A stretch of 64,000 nucleotides of DNA from a virus: positions 1 through 64,000 of IMG/VR virus record IMGVR_UViG_3300042558_002764; one strand, given 5' to 3'. The notes beneath the pieces are model-generated. The model was not told the DNA's origin. It saw only the letters and a list, made by a program, of their open reading frames with translations, and made no database searches. Made by a program: the position numbers and the translations under genes. Positions 42,302 through 51,001 of this stretch are shown piece by piece (position 1 is the first letter of the stretch; each line of letters begins with the position of its first letter).

Positions 42302-44292
42302 GTAATTGTGGACCAGATATAGTAAAATATTTTATAGTAACACCATTAACAGGAGATACGTATGTAATTGGGGGGGTAAATACTCCTGCTACAAATAACA
42401 CAAATAGTGCTTTAATAAACTTAATATACAATCAAGGGATACCTTTTGGGACTTATTCTTTGCCTTATACGGATGTTTATGTGACTGGTGGTACTTTTTC
42501 AAATGATATTTTATCTTTAAGAAGAAATGATGGTATTTCAATACCTATTACAGGATTTTCTTCATCACCAACAACCGATGTTTATGTAACTGGAGGAACT
42601 TTTTCAATTAATACTTTAACTTTAAGAAGAAATGACGGCATTTCAATACCTATTACAGGGTTTTCTTCGGTTATACCACCAGATGTTTATGTGACTGGTG
42701 GTACTTACTCAAGTGGTAATTTAACTCTTGGTAGAAATGATGGTGTTTTAATTTCAGTTTCAGGATTTTTTACGGGGTCTACTGATACATACGTAACTGG
42801 GGGTACTTATTCAAGTGGTAATTTAACTTTAAATAGTCAAGATAATACTATAACAATTACAGGTTTCACTGATTATTATACAACAGGTGTTACTTTAAAT
42901 GGTAATGTATTAGAGTTTGATAGGAATGATACAAATAATGCTTACTCCGTAGACCTATCCTCAATTAAATTCAGTGGTAATACATCGGGTGATTGTATTA
43001 CCGATATTTATGTGTCTAATTTAAATTCTTGTTCACCATTACATATTCAAAATATAAGTTCAGGTGATGTTTTAATACTTGAGAACGGTAATGGTTTTGT
43101 AGGTATAGGTACTTTAACACCAACTGAAAGATTAGATGTTAATGGTAAAACAAAAACTACAAGATTACAAGTAACTAACGGAGCTGTATCTAATTATGTT
43201 TTGACATCAGATTCTTTTGGTAATGCCTCTTGGTCACAGGGTTTAGACAATTATGTTACAGGTGGAACCTATTCTAATGGTTCTATTACCCTTAATAGAC
43301 AAAACGGTTTAGTTACTATTAATGGTTTATCAACAGGTTACACATTAACTTCATCAGCTATTAACACAGCCTTAGGTTATACACCACTTTCAGCATCTAC
43401 AGATACATTTGTCACAGGTGGTACATACTCTAACGGAACTTTAACATTTAACAGACAAAATGGTACATTTAATGTAACTGGGTTATCTACAGGATACACC
43501 TTAACATCTTCAGCTATTAATACGGCTTTAGGTTATACTCCTTTATCAGCATTTACCGATACTTTTATTACTGGGATTACTTATTCTAATAATAATATTA
43601 TAGTTGGTAGAAACCAAGGTCAATCATCTTTAACTACAAATATTTCTACAATGACAGGTTTAACTGTTAATGGAAATTTAACTGTAACAGGTAACACATC
43701 AATGGAAGGTGTAACCGCATCAACATTAAACCTATCAACAACACCAGCAAACGACTCAACAAACAATAATGTTTTAGTAAGGGATGTCTTAACAGGTGTT
43801 GTTAAACAAAGAGATATTACAAATGCTTTAAATAAAAATTACGCATCTTTTTATGATACTGGTAATCAAACAGGTCTTGCTAATACAGTATTAACTATGT
43901 CGGCAAACACATCAGATTCTTGGAATACTGGAATTACTTTAAGTGCAAATACAAGATTTGTAATACAAAATCCTGGTGTTTATAATTTAGCATTTAGCGC
44001 TCAAATGGTAAAAACTGGTGGTAATAGTTCTACACACGCACACATATGGCTTTATCAAAACGGTCTTGATGTATTATATAGTGCTAGTCAGATTGGATTT
44101 CCTTCAAATAGTGTATATGTTGTTCCTGCTTGGAATTTCTTTTTTAGTACTACAACACCAAATGAATATGTTGAATTAAAATGGGAAATAAATAGTAATG
44201 TAGATAACCAATTGTCAATAAAACATCAACCAGCCGCTGGAAGTGTACCCGCAATCCCATCTCTTATTGTTACTATCAACCAAGTAAATTAG
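42298..44292 (+). CDS. Tail fibre/adhesin with VTGGTYS repeats and TNF-like end
   Basis: A 664-residue protein. About eight repeats of the type D-x-[YF]-[VI]-TGGT-[YF]-S cover residues about 58-440. They include the phage fibre motif GLSTGYTLTSSAINTALGYT (split) twice and a GIGTLTPTERLDVNGKTKTT segment near residue 275, known from tail fibres. The last 145 residues (YASFYDTGNQTGLANTVLT, then VYNLAFSAQMVKTGGNSS) resemble TNF/C1q-like jelly rolls at phage fibre tips. It probably recognises the host cell surface. It starts in the stop of the upstream gene (ATGA). Confidence 0.78.
   Translation: MSNCGPDIVKYFIVTPLTGDTYVIGGVNTPATNNTNSALINLIYNQGIPFGTYSLPYTDVYVTGGTFSNDILSLRRNDGISIPITGFSSSPTTDVYVTGGTFSINTLTLRRNDGISIPITGFSSVIPPDVYVTGGTYSSGNLTLGRNDGVLISVSGFFTGSTDTYVTGGTYSSGNLTLNSQDNTITITGFTDYYTTGVTLNGNVLEFDRNDTNNAYSVDLSSIKFSGNTSGDCITDIYVSNLNSCSPLHIQNISSGDVLILENGNGFVGIGTLTPTERLDVNGKTKTTRLQVTNGAVSNYVLTSDSFGNASWSQGLDNYVTGGTYSNGSITLNRQNGLVTINGLSTGYTLTSSAINTALGYTPLSASTDTFVTGGTYSNGTLTFNRQNGTFNVTGLSTGYTLTSSAINTALGYTPLSAFTDTFITGITYSNNNIIVGRNQGQSSLTTNISTMTGLTVNGNLTVTGNTSMEGVTASTLNLSTTPANDSTNNNVLVRDVLTGVVKQRDITNALNKNYASFYDTGNQTGLANTVLTMSANTSDSWNTGITLSANTRFVIQNPGVYNLAFSAQMVKTGGNSSTHAHIWLYQNGLDVLYSASQIGFPSNSVYVVPAWNFFFSTTTPNEYVELKWEINSNVDNQLSIKHQPAAGSVPAIPSLIVTINQVN
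42472..43620 (+). repeat. Coding repeats in the adhesin gene
   Basis: About eight degenerate copies of a unit with core [YF][VI]TGGT[YF]S occur. Two consecutive units around 43330-43550 encode nearly identical peptides with different synonymous codons, so the protein sequence is conserved beyond DNA identity. This argues for selection on structure rather than recent duplication. Confidence 0.75.
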
Positions 44293-44350
44293 TTCACTTT
44301 AAAGATTTTAACAATATATTTTCAAGAAACTTAACCCTTACTAAAATATT

Positions 44351-44509
44351 TTAATTTAAATCTTCACCGTATATATCTGTTTTTGGTCTACATTTTTCTT
44401 TGATGAGTTTTTCAACAAAAGCAAACATCTTTAAACCATTTTTTTCACAATACTCTTTTAATAGTTTATGTGTTTGTGGTGTAATTTTTAAGTTTTTATC
44501 TCTTTTCAT
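44351..44509 (-). CDS. Small ribbon-helix-helix-type DNA-binding protein
   Basis: A 52-residue protein encoded from ATG 44509 to TAA 44351, entirely within the gap before the sheath gene. KRDKNLKITPQTHKLLKEY is the N-terminal ribbon and first helix, and GLKMFAFVEKLIKEKC is the second helix, as in Arc/MetJ-type regulators. It is divergent from the sheath gene and lies beside two inverted repeats that could be its operators. It probably represses its own promoter and possibly the sheath promoter. The assignment is from pattern recognition. Confidence 0.65.
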   Translation of the reverse strand: MKRDKNLKITPQTHKLLKEYCEKNGLKMFAFVEKLIKEKCRPKTDIYGEDLN

Positions 44510-44529
44510 CTACTATTTATTGATAAGTA

Positions 44530-44580
44530 TGACAAAAGTATCTTTTTTGTCACACTCATTTTGTTGTTATAACAACAAAA
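44530..44580. promoter_or_regulatory. Two inverted repeats between RHH gene and sheath gene
   Basis: TGACAAAA (44530-44537) pairs with TTTTGTCA (44545-44552). A 22-base perfect palindrome TTTTGTTGTTATAACAACAAA plus final A spans 44559-44580. Both sit just upstream of the small RHH gene, so they are candidate operators. Confidence 0.5.
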
Positions 44581-44603
44581 TAAAATTTTTGGTAAAGTCA
44601 CCA

Positions 44604-44611
44604 ATATTTAT
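44604..44611 (+). promoter_or_regulatory. ATATTTAT element before the tail sheath gene
   Basis: CCAATATTTATTAATAAAA ends 38 bases before the sheath ATG, with an A-rich leader following. It directs the most strongly expressed type of virion gene. Confidence 0.5.
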
Positions 44612-44649
44612 TAATAAAATAACGAAAGAAAAAAAAATAAAATTAAAAA

Positions 44650-47442
44650 ATGGCATCAGACAAAATATTTGTATCACCAGGTGTATTTACATCAGAAAAA
44701 GATTTAAGTTTCGTAGCGCAACAAGTAGGTGTTACAACTTTGGGTGTTGTTGGTGAAACGACTAAAGGACCAGCTTTTGAACCAATCTTCATTACAAACT
44801 ATGAAGAGTTCTTAGCTATTTTCGGTGGTCTAAACTCTAAGAAATTTGGGGGAGAAGATAAAAAACCAATGTATGAATTACCTTACATTGCTAAAAGTTA
44901 TCTACAACAATCAAACCAAATGTTTGTTACAAGAATTCTTGGTTTAACTGGTTATGACGCAGGAGCGGCTTGGTTAATTACAGCAAGTGCTAACTACGAC
45001 CCAACAACAATTGTATCGGTAACAACTACAGGGTGGACAGCATCTTTTACAGGAAACACTTTTGGTTCAATTTCTAACGCTAACGTACAAGCGTTATACA
45101 ATTTAGGATTGTTCCCTAACGGACCAACATTAACAACAACAGAACCAATACCAAATGATATAGCAACTTACCCTGAAGGTATTGTATTCACAAAAACAGG
45201 TCTTTCTTTTATAGGGACATCAGCAAATATAACCCAAACTAGTTATATATCTAGTGCGAATACTGGTTCTGTTTCTGGTACAGTTACAACTTATTCAGCA
45301 TCTTCTTATTCTGAATATGAAGGTATGGCATTAGCAATGTTACGTTCTAGAGGTGATTATGGTGATGTAAATACAGTAACCGATACACTTACATTTAGAA
45401 CTTTACAAACTTCAAATGGTGTGGTTATGAACCCACTTACAACAGCTACTAACGCGGAAGCTAACTTTGTTCTTTCAGCTACAAACGCCACAACAAGTGC
45501 AGTAACTGCTTACGAAGTTTCTTTAAACACATCCTCAAGAGATTATATGCCAAGAGTACTTGGTACTGATTGTTTTGATAGAGACCCTTATATTTTTGTT
45601 GAGGAAATTTATCCAAACAAATTAGCTGATTTAGTTTCAGCTGGATATATCTTAGGATTAAATTCTACCGTAACATACACAAACGATTTTAACAATTATA
45701 AACAACAATGGCAAACTCCTGAAACTCCTTGGGTTGTTTCTGAATTACGTGGTAACCTTGTTGAAAAATTATTCAAATTTATTTCTATCTCTGACGGTAG
45801 TTCGGGTAACAAAGAGATTAAAATCTCAATAGCTAACATCAAACCTGATACAAAACAATTTGATATCCTTGTTAGAGAATTTTATGACAACGATACAAGA
45901 CCAACAATTATTGAGTCTTTCCGTAAAGTTGTTATGAATCCTGCTGATGATAACTATATTGCTAGAAGAATAGGTACCGCTGACGGTGAATTCTCTTTAA
46001 AGAGTAGATACATTATGATGGTTATGAACGCTGAAGCACCAATTGACTCATTCGCAGCGGGTTATGAAGGTTATGTTGTTAGAGATTATCCTGTAGGTGT
46101 ATTAGCACCACAATTAAACTACAAAACACAATACGATATTGTTAATGATACAATTAGAAAAGTTTACTTAGGTATTTCTGATACAGTTGGTATTGACCAA
46201 AACATGTTTAATTGGAAAGGTTATACTAATGACGCATCACCTAATCAATGGACAGCTACAACAAAAGGTTTCCACATGGATAGTGGAGCTACAGTAGCAG
46301 GTACTTTTGAAGTAGGATGTTGTCCGTTTAGAACAATCGCTGGTATTGAAGGTACTTCTTATCAGTCTATTCAAGCTAGAAAATTCACATTCGCACCTTA
46401 TTTAGGATTTGACGGATGGAACTGTTATAGAAATACAAGAACAAATACTGATAGATATAGAGTTGGTAGAGCTGGTTTTGACGCAGGTTTACTTAACGGT
46501 GAATTTGAAAACATTACCGCTACTCAAGGTACTTCTGATTACTACGCATACCAAGAAGGTATCTACACATTTAGAAATCCTGAAGCAGTAAACATTAACG
46601 TATTAGCAACACCTGGTATTGATTACTCAGAAAATAATTCATTGGTTGGTTTAACAATTGACATGGTTGAAGAAGAAAGAGCTGATTCAGTTTATATCTT
46701 AACTTCTCCTGAAGGTGTTACTTACAACAATGTTGTTCAATTAACTAGTATTGGGTTCGCAACAATTAGTAATTATACAGCTGATGACATGGTAGGTTTA
46801 CTTGAAGCAGCAGATATTGACTCTAACTACACAGCCACTTATTGGCCATGGATTCAATCAAAAGATACTGAAAATAATGTTAACGTTTGGTTACCACCTA
46901 CATATGAAGTAGTACGTAACATCGCTTTAACTGATAACGTATCATTCCCTTGGTTCGCTTCAGCTGGTTACACAAGGGGTCTTACTTCAGCTATTCAAGC
47001 TAGAGTTAAATTGACTGAAGCTGATAGAGATACTTTATATGAAGGAAGAATTAACCCAATGGCTACATTCTCTGACCAAGGAGTTGTAATTTGGGGTAAC
47101 AAAAACTTACAAATAGCTGATTCAGCTCTTGATAGATTGAACATCAGAAGATTGTTACTACAAACAAGAAAGTTGATTTCAGCAGTAGCAGTAAGATTGT
47201 TGTTCGAACAAAACGACCAAATCGTAAGAAATCAATTCTTATCACTTGTTAACCCAATCTTGGAAAACATTAAGAGAGAAAGAGGTTTGGCTGACTTTAG
47301 AGTTCAATTATCAAGTGACCCTGAAGAAATTGACAGAAATGAATTAAGAGGTAAAATCTTTTTAAAACCTGTACCAGCTTTAGAATTCATAATCTTAGAG
47401 TTCAACGTAACTTCAACAGGAGCGTCATTCGACAATCTATAA
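44650..47442 (+). CDS. 18: Tail sheath protein
   Basis: A 930-residue protein of the T4 gp18 family (T4 gp18 is 659; this one is longer). ASDKIFVSPGVFTSEKDLSF and GVTTLGVVGETTKGPAFEPI are the conserved N-terminal start. GYTRGLTSAIQARVKLTEAD, INPMATFSDQGVVIWGNKNL and LNIRRLLLQTRKLISAVAVR are the conserved C-terminal sheath domain, ending in DFRVQLSSDPEEID. It forms the contractile sheath around the tube. Extra length lies in the middle, where additional surface domains are likely. A terminator follows the stop within 20 bases. Confidence 0.95.
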   Translation: MASDKIFVSPGVFTSEKDLSFVAQQVGVTTLGVVGETTKGPAFEPIFITNYEEFLAIFGGLNSKKFGGEDKKPMYELPYIAKSYLQQSNQMFVTRILGLTGYDAGAAWLITASANYDPTTIVSVTTTGWTASFTGNTFGSISNANVQALYNLGLFPNGPTLTTTEPIPNDIATYPEGIVFTKTGLSFIGTSANITQTSYISSANTGSVSGTVTTYSASSYSEYEGMALAMLRSRGDYGDVNTVTDTLTFRTLQTSNGVVMNPLTTATNAEANFVLSATNATTSAVTAYEVSLNTSSRDYMPRVLGTDCFDRDPYIFVEEIYPNKLADLVSAGYILGLNSTVTYTNDFNNYKQQWQTPETPWVVSELRGNLVEKLFKFISISDGSSGNKEIKISIANIKPDTKQFDILVREFYDNDTRPTIIESFRKVVMNPADDNYIARRIGTADGEFSLKSRYIMMVMNAEAPIDSFAAGYEGYVVRDYPVGVLAPQLNYKTQYDIVNDTIRKVYLGISDTVGIDQNMFNWKGYTNDASPNQWTATTKGFHMDSGATVAGTFEVGCCPFRTIAGIEGTSYQSIQARKFTFAPYLGFDGWNCYRNTRTNTDRYRVGRAGFDAGLLNGEFENITATQGTSDYYAYQEGIYTFRNPEAVNINVLATPGIDYSENNSLVGLTIDMVEEERADSVYILTSPEGVTYNNVVQLTSIGFATISNYTADDMVGLLEAADIDSNYTATYWPWIQSKDTENNVNVWLPPTYEVVRNIALTDNVSFPWFASAGYTRGLTSAIQARVKLTEADRDTLYEGRINPMATFSDQGVVIWGNKNLQIADSALDRLNIRRLLLQTRKLISAVAVRLLFEQNDQIVRNQFLSLVNPILENIKRERGLADFRVQLSSDPEEIDRNELRGKIFLKPVPALEFIILEFNVTSTGASFDNL

Positions 47443-47449
47443 AAAATAA

Positions 47450-47487
47450 AAAAGAAAAGGCTTTCGGGCCTTTTCTCTTTTTTTTAA
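47450..47487 (+). terminator. Intrinsic terminator after tail sheath
   Basis: The stem AGAAAAGGC/GCCTTTTCT with a six-base loop (47453-47476) is followed by a run of eight or more T. It ends the sheath transcript. Confidence 0.88.
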
Positions 47488-47494
47488 TATTTAT
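47487..47494 (+). promoter_or_regulatory. ATATTTAT element before the 47510 gene
   Basis: TTTAATATTTATAATAAAA ends 15 bases before the ATG and begins directly at the sheath terminator, a separate late unit. Confidence 0.5.
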
Positions 47495-47509
47495 AATAAA
47501 AAAGAAACT

Positions 47510-48064
47510 ATGTCAAAAATTATAACAAAAAGACAATTAAATACCTTAATCGAATCTACATTAAAAGAGTATGTTCGAGACGAAGACGCTATTTACGCAA
47601 TGCCAGGTGGTGAGGAATTTATGAACAAAATGGACCAAGAATACAATCCAAATTCACCTTCTGAGTATCATAGAGATATTGATAAAAAGAATCAAGAAGC
47701 AGAAAAAAACAAGGCTAATACTAATGAAGACTATATGGAAGATAAAACTTGTTCTGAGTGTGGTGGAGTAATTAAAGAAGGTCTTTGTGAGTCTGGGTGT
47801 GGGTCACAAATGGAAGAAGGTAGTTACATGAAAGAAGACGAACTTGAGGAGGGTAACGCTTTTTCAGGAGCATTAGAAACAGCTAGAAAAGAAGGTAAAA
47901 CTGAGTTTGAATTTAATGGTAAAACTTATCCTGTTGAGGGTGAGGATAAGGTTAAAGAATCAGTTAAAGATTTAGCCGAATCAGTTACAAAAACTTTTAA
48001 CCCTTCATTCTTAACTGAAAATATGGATAACTTTAATAAGTTAATTAATTACAGAAACAAATAA
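47510..48064 (+). CDS. Hypothetical virion protein with leader and Cys-rich zinc-ribbon
   Basis: A 184-residue protein. It begins with the shared leader (MSKIITKRQLNTLIESTLKE), followed by an acidic region. Then comes a Cys cluster: TCSECGGVIKEGLCESGCGS (residues about 82-101), suggesting a zinc ribbon or knuckle. A later unit, FEFNGKTYPVEGEDKV, is a small beta domain. The C-terminus is helical. It is not similar to known families. With its late-type promoter and leader, a packaged internal protein is the best guess. Co-transcribed with the next gene. Confidence 0.6.
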   Translation: MSKIITKRQLNTLIESTLKEYVRDEDAIYAMPGGEEFMNKMDQEYNPNSPSEYHRDIDKKNQEAEKNKANTNEDYMEDKTCSECGGVIKEGLCESGCGSQMEEGSYMKEDELEEGNAFSGALETARKEGKTEFEFNGKTYPVEGEDKVKESVKDLAESVTKTFNPSFLTENMDNFNKLINYRNK

Positions 48065-48075
48065 AAAAAAATAAA

Positions 48076-48675
48076 ATGAGTAAGATTAGATATAAAATCA
48101 GAAAAGAACAACTAGAAAGAGTTGTGGAATCTTTTGTAATGGAATCTACAGAAGGTAAGATGATAGTTAAAGACGCTGCCAAAAAACATAAAATGAATAT
48201 GGGAGCTGAACAAAATGATGATATGGGTGATGGAATGAAAAAAGCTCCTGTATCTAAAAAACACAAAATGAAACAAGCTCCTGAAGTTAAGAAAAACATT
48301 CATGGAAAAGTTTCTGAATCTAGAATGGCAGAAATTAAAAACATAATGGAAACTTATGGAATTACTGAAGACGAACTAGAAGAAGGTATGATTTTTAAAA
48401 CACCAGAAGAACTTATGGCTAGAGGACAAAAAATAATTTCTATGGACTCAAACGCTGAAAGAATTTACAACACTATTAAAAGAGATGAAAGTAAGTATGG
48501 TGAAAACTCAGCTAATAAATATTTAATATTTATTGGAAAAAGTAAGGGTAGAATGCTTTACGCTACTTGGGATAAAGGTCTTATGGCTCCAGATAAAACA
48601 ATGGGTTATTGGATTGAAAGAGGTAAACCTAGAAGTGGTTATGACAAATCTACTGGTAGTGGAACCGAACTATAA
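48076..48675 (+). CDS. Hypothetical internal virion protein with leader
   Basis: A 199-residue protein. The leader is MSKIRYKIRKEQLERVVESF, followed by a Lys/Met-rich region with a repeat-like pattern (VKDAAKKHKMNMG, KKAPVSKKHKMKQAPE), basic enough to bind DNA. The C-terminal 75 residues form a compact domain (SMDSNAERIYNTIKRD, SANKYLIFIGKSKGRMLYAT). The function is unknown. It follows the previous gene by 11 bases and is closed by a terminator. The leader and Lys-rich stretch suggest a packaged protein. Confidence 0.58.
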   Translation: MSKIRYKIRKEQLERVVESFVMESTEGKMIVKDAAKKHKMNMGAEQNDDMGDGMKKAPVSKKHKMKQAPEVKKNIHGKVSESRMAEIKNIMETYGITEDELEEGMIFKTPEELMARGQKIISMDSNAERIYNTIKRDESKYGENSANKYLIFIGKSKGRMLYATWDKGLMAPDKTMGYWIERGKPRSGYDKSTGSGTEL

Positions 48676-48681
48676 AATTAT

Positions 48682-48714
48682 AAAAACCCCTTTTAAAGGG
48701 GTTTTTTTATTTAT
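48682..48714. terminator. Bidirectional terminator between convergent genes
   Basis: The arms AAAAACCCCTTT and AAAGGGGTTTTT (48682-48706) form a hairpin flanked by A and T tracts. It can end the plus-strand unit (48076 gene) and the minus-strand unit (48707 gene). Confidence 0.8.
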
Positions 48715-49027
48715 CACCGTTAAGTCCCTCAAAAAATTTATAATGGTCTTCCAATGACATGTTATTTACATGTACAATATCTGAGTACAATTGGTACTTG
48801 TTATTGAAAAATAAACCTGACAATAAAAAAACAATAAAAAAAGGTAGTGTGACGTTCATTGGTGTCATAGTTAACATAGTTAAGGTGACAAAAGACAAAC
48901 CAAAAGAATGTTTTGTAATTAAACCAAGAATATTTTTTTTACGCAAATTACTTTCTTTTTGCTTTTTGTACTCAATCTCCTGTTCAGGGGTTAGTCTAAA
49001 TTGTTCTTTAAAATCTTCTAGTGTCAT
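48707..49027 (-). CDS. Small membrane protein
   Basis: A 106-residue protein. A charged N-terminal helix (TLEDFKEQFRLTPEQEIEYK) is followed by two hydrophobic stretches (LITKHSFGLSFVTLTMLTM and VTLPFFIVFLLSGLFF) that probably form two membrane segments with a short loop. The acidic C-terminus (SLEDHYKFFEGLNGDK) is cytoplasmic if the N-terminus is inside. No family is recognised. It may function as a holin-like or envelope protein, but nothing near it confirms this. Confidence 0.6.
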   Translation of the reverse strand: MTLEDFKEQFRLTPEQEIEYKKQKESNLRKKNILGLITKHSFGLSFVTLTMLTMTPMNVTLPFFIVFLLSGLFFNNKYQLYSDIVHVNNMSLEDHYKFFEGLNGDK

Positions 49028-49057
49028 AACTTTATCTATTTTTTATCAAATATAACA

Positions 49058-49065
49058 ATATTTAT
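49058..49065 (+). promoter_or_regulatory. ATATTTAT element before the HAD phosphatase gene
   Basis: CAATATTTATCTATATATC lies 27 bases before the ATG. It controls the HAD, lipoprotein and zinc-ribbon genes. Confidence 0.45.
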
Positions 49066-49092
49066 CTATATATCATAAATATTTTAAAAAAT

Positions 49093-49953
49093 ATGAAAAA
49101 AATTATTTTAACAGAATCACAAAAAATAAAACTACAACAATATCTTAAAGAAGAAAAAAATATTCGTATGTATGTTTTTGATTGGGATGACAACATTTTA
49201 AGGATGCCTACAGAGGTTAAAATGGAGAAGAATGAAAACGGTAAGTGGGTCCCATTAAGAGTTTCCACAGAAGATTTTGCTCATTTTAGAACTGACCCTA
49301 ATTATAGAACAACCCCTGATTCATTTTCCGATTTTACAAATAATGAGGCTTTTTTAATTGACGCAAAAAAAGCTATTAATAATAAAAGTTTTGCACCAAG
49401 TTACAAAAAATTTATTGAATCATTAATATACGCAAACCCATTCGCAATTAATACTGCTAGGGGTCATAGTCCAAACACATTAAAAGAGGGGGTAAAACTT
49501 TTCATTCAAACGGTATTAAGTGATGATGAAAAAATGATGATGATTAATAATATCAAAAAAGAATTACCACAAAGTTTAGTAAAAGGATTAAACAATAAAC
49601 AATTAATAGATTTATATTTAGATGAGATGGGTGAGTTTTACCCTGTTACTTCTGAAGAGTTTGGTGATAGGTTTGGCCTTAATGTAAAAGGTGGGGCTTC
49701 AAATCCTGAAAATTCTAAAAAAGTGGCTATTGCTCACTTTGTAGAAAAGGTGTTTAAAAACGTAGAAAAATTAATCCAAAGTGGTGAATATACAAAAGTA
49801 TCTTTTGGTTTTTCTGATGATGATGTTAGAAATGTTAAAGCTACGGTTGAGTTACTGGAAGATGAATTATCTAAAATGTATCCTGAAATACACTTTGTTA
49901 TATATGATACATCTGACGGTGGGAATAAAAAAATAGTTATTGAGAAAGAATGA
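49093..49953 (+). CDS. HAD-family phosphatase with N-terminal leader
   Basis: A 286-residue protein. The leader is KKIILTESQKIKLQQYLKEE (residues 2-21). The HAD fold follows directly: MYVFDWDDNILRMP with Asp30 and Asp32 (motif I), FAINTARGHSPNTL (motif II Thr), a Lys region, and VSFGFSDDDVRNVKA (motif IV). A helical cap insertion occupies residues about 75-170. Substrate unknown, perhaps nucleotide or phosphosugar. The leader is outside the fold and hints at packaging into the head. Its stop overlaps the ATG of the small lipoprotein gene. Confidence 0.75.
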   Translation: MKKIILTESQKIKLQQYLKEEKNIRMYVFDWDDNILRMPTEVKMEKNENGKWVPLRVSTEDFAHFRTDPNYRTTPDSFSDFTNNEAFLIDAKKAINNKSFAPSYKKFIESLIYANPFAINTARGHSPNTLKEGVKLFIQTVLSDDEKMMMINNIKKELPQSLVKGLNNKQLIDLYLDEMGEFYPVTSEEFGDRFGLNVKGGASNPENSKKVAIAHFVEKVFKNVEKLIQSGEYTKVSFGFSDDDVRNVKATVELLEDELSKMYPEIHFVIYDTSDGGNKKIVIEKE

Positions 49954-50069
49954 GGTTAATTTTAATAATATTAGGTGTCACTATTTTATTTTCTTGTAAA
50001 AGTACAAGAAATGGTGATTGTGATGCTTACAGTAAAAATGAAGTAAAAAGTGAAGTTAATCAGATGTAA
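49950..50069 (+). CDS. Small lipoprotein
   Basis: A 39-residue protein from an ATG that overlaps the stop of the HAD gene (ATGA). It has MRLILIILGVTILFSC as signal and lipobox, with Cys16 as the lipid-bearing residue, followed by KSTRNGDCDAYSKNEVKSE. This matches the short lipoproteins of Bacteroidota that carry Cys-Asp-Ala-Tyr. It probably sits in the host inner or outer membrane. A superinfection-exclusion or lysis role is possible but not shown. It was found by hand in the three-gene overlap. Confidence 0.7.
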   Translation: MRLILIILGVTILFSCKSTRNGDCDAYSKNEVKSEVNQM

Positions 50070-50994
50070 TACTTGTGAAGATGTTGTTAGATTAGTACAT
50101 ACTAAGTGGAAGACTTGTGAATGTGGTAAATCTGGTGGTCAATACAATGACGATTTAATTAGTGCTACTATCGGTGGTGACTGTGAAGTTATAGGTTTAA
50201 GAAATGATTTTTTTAAAGAACAACCATTTTCTAAAAAAAGAAATGGTAAAGACGTAATCATACAAGGTGAATACTTGGGTGATAATCAGATACACAGAAT
50301 CAAATCAGGAAAAGGACCAAAATTAAAAATGGAAATTAAAGATAATGGTGATGGAACACATGATATTATCTTTAAAGATAAACGAGATTATACTGTAAAT
50401 GTAAAAGGTAGTGATAAAAAGCCCAAAGAACTAAAGGGGGTAACATCTAATACCGAACCAAGTTTTAAAGATAAAAAGGTTAAAAAAGAATCTTTTATTT
50501 CTATTAAAAAAATAATTAAAGAAGAGATGGAAGATTTTGAATGGACAAATCAAATAGACCCATTAGAAAACTTTAAGGAATTCTTTTACGGTACTGGTGA
50601 ATACGAATCTAATAGAAAAAATTCTCCAGGTATTTATATTGCTCGTGATATTAAATGGTGGTACAATTGGATTCATGAGATTGAAATGTCTCACGCCAGT
50701 TTTTTAGAAGATATTGAAGACTTAAATAACATGGTACATGACTTAGTTAATCCAATAGATGGTTCAGAAAAATATCGAATCTTAGCTATAGACGTATATT
50801 CTTACCTTTCACCCACAAGACATTTAGGTGGTAAAAATTATTTACAAGATTCAGCTAGAACAATAGTTGATGGTTATGAAACATTAGGTCTTTTTGCTAA
50901 AAAAAATAATTTAACTCTTTTAGAAACTTTATTTATTTTTGAACAGTTCTTGGATAAAATGCGTCATGAAGGTAAACCTTTACACAAAAATTAA
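50050..50994 (+). CDS. Zinc-ribbon protein with internal leader-like junction
   Basis: A 314-residue protein. The start appears to be GTG at 50050, giving VKLIRCNTCEDVVRLVHTKW (first residue read as Met). CNTC and CECG at the N-terminus form a zinc ribbon. Residues about 75-145 are polar, then FISIKKIIKEEMEDFEWTNQ resembles the leaders of other virion proteins but sits inside the chain. The C-terminal half is helical and aromatic (WWYNWIHEIEMSHASFLED). It is co-translated with the lipoprotein by a 20-base overlap. It may be two proteins fused. Confidence 0.55.
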   Translation: MKLIRCNTCEDVVRLVHTKWKTCECGKSGGQYNDDLISATIGGDCEVIGLRNDFFKEQPFSKKRNGKDVIIQGEYLGDNQIHRIKSGKGPKLKMEIKDNGDGTHDIIFKDKRDYTVNVKGSDKKPKELKGVTSNTEPSFKDKKVKKESFISIKKIIKEEMEDFEWTNQIDPLENFKEFFYGTGEYESNRKNSPGIYIARDIKWWYNWIHEIEMSHASFLEDIEDLNNMVHDLVNPIDGSEKYRILAIDVYSYLSPTRHLGGKNYLQDSARTIVDGYETLGLFAKKNNLTLLETLFIFEQFLDKMRHEGKPLHKN

Positions 50995-51001
50995 TAGAAT
51001 A

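Noticed and set aside
44400-44756. Long plus-strand ORF before the sheath gene
   Set aside because: It overlaps the sheath start in another frame and the RHH gene on the opposite strand, has a poor composition (Ser/Phe/Lys runs) and no plausible domain.
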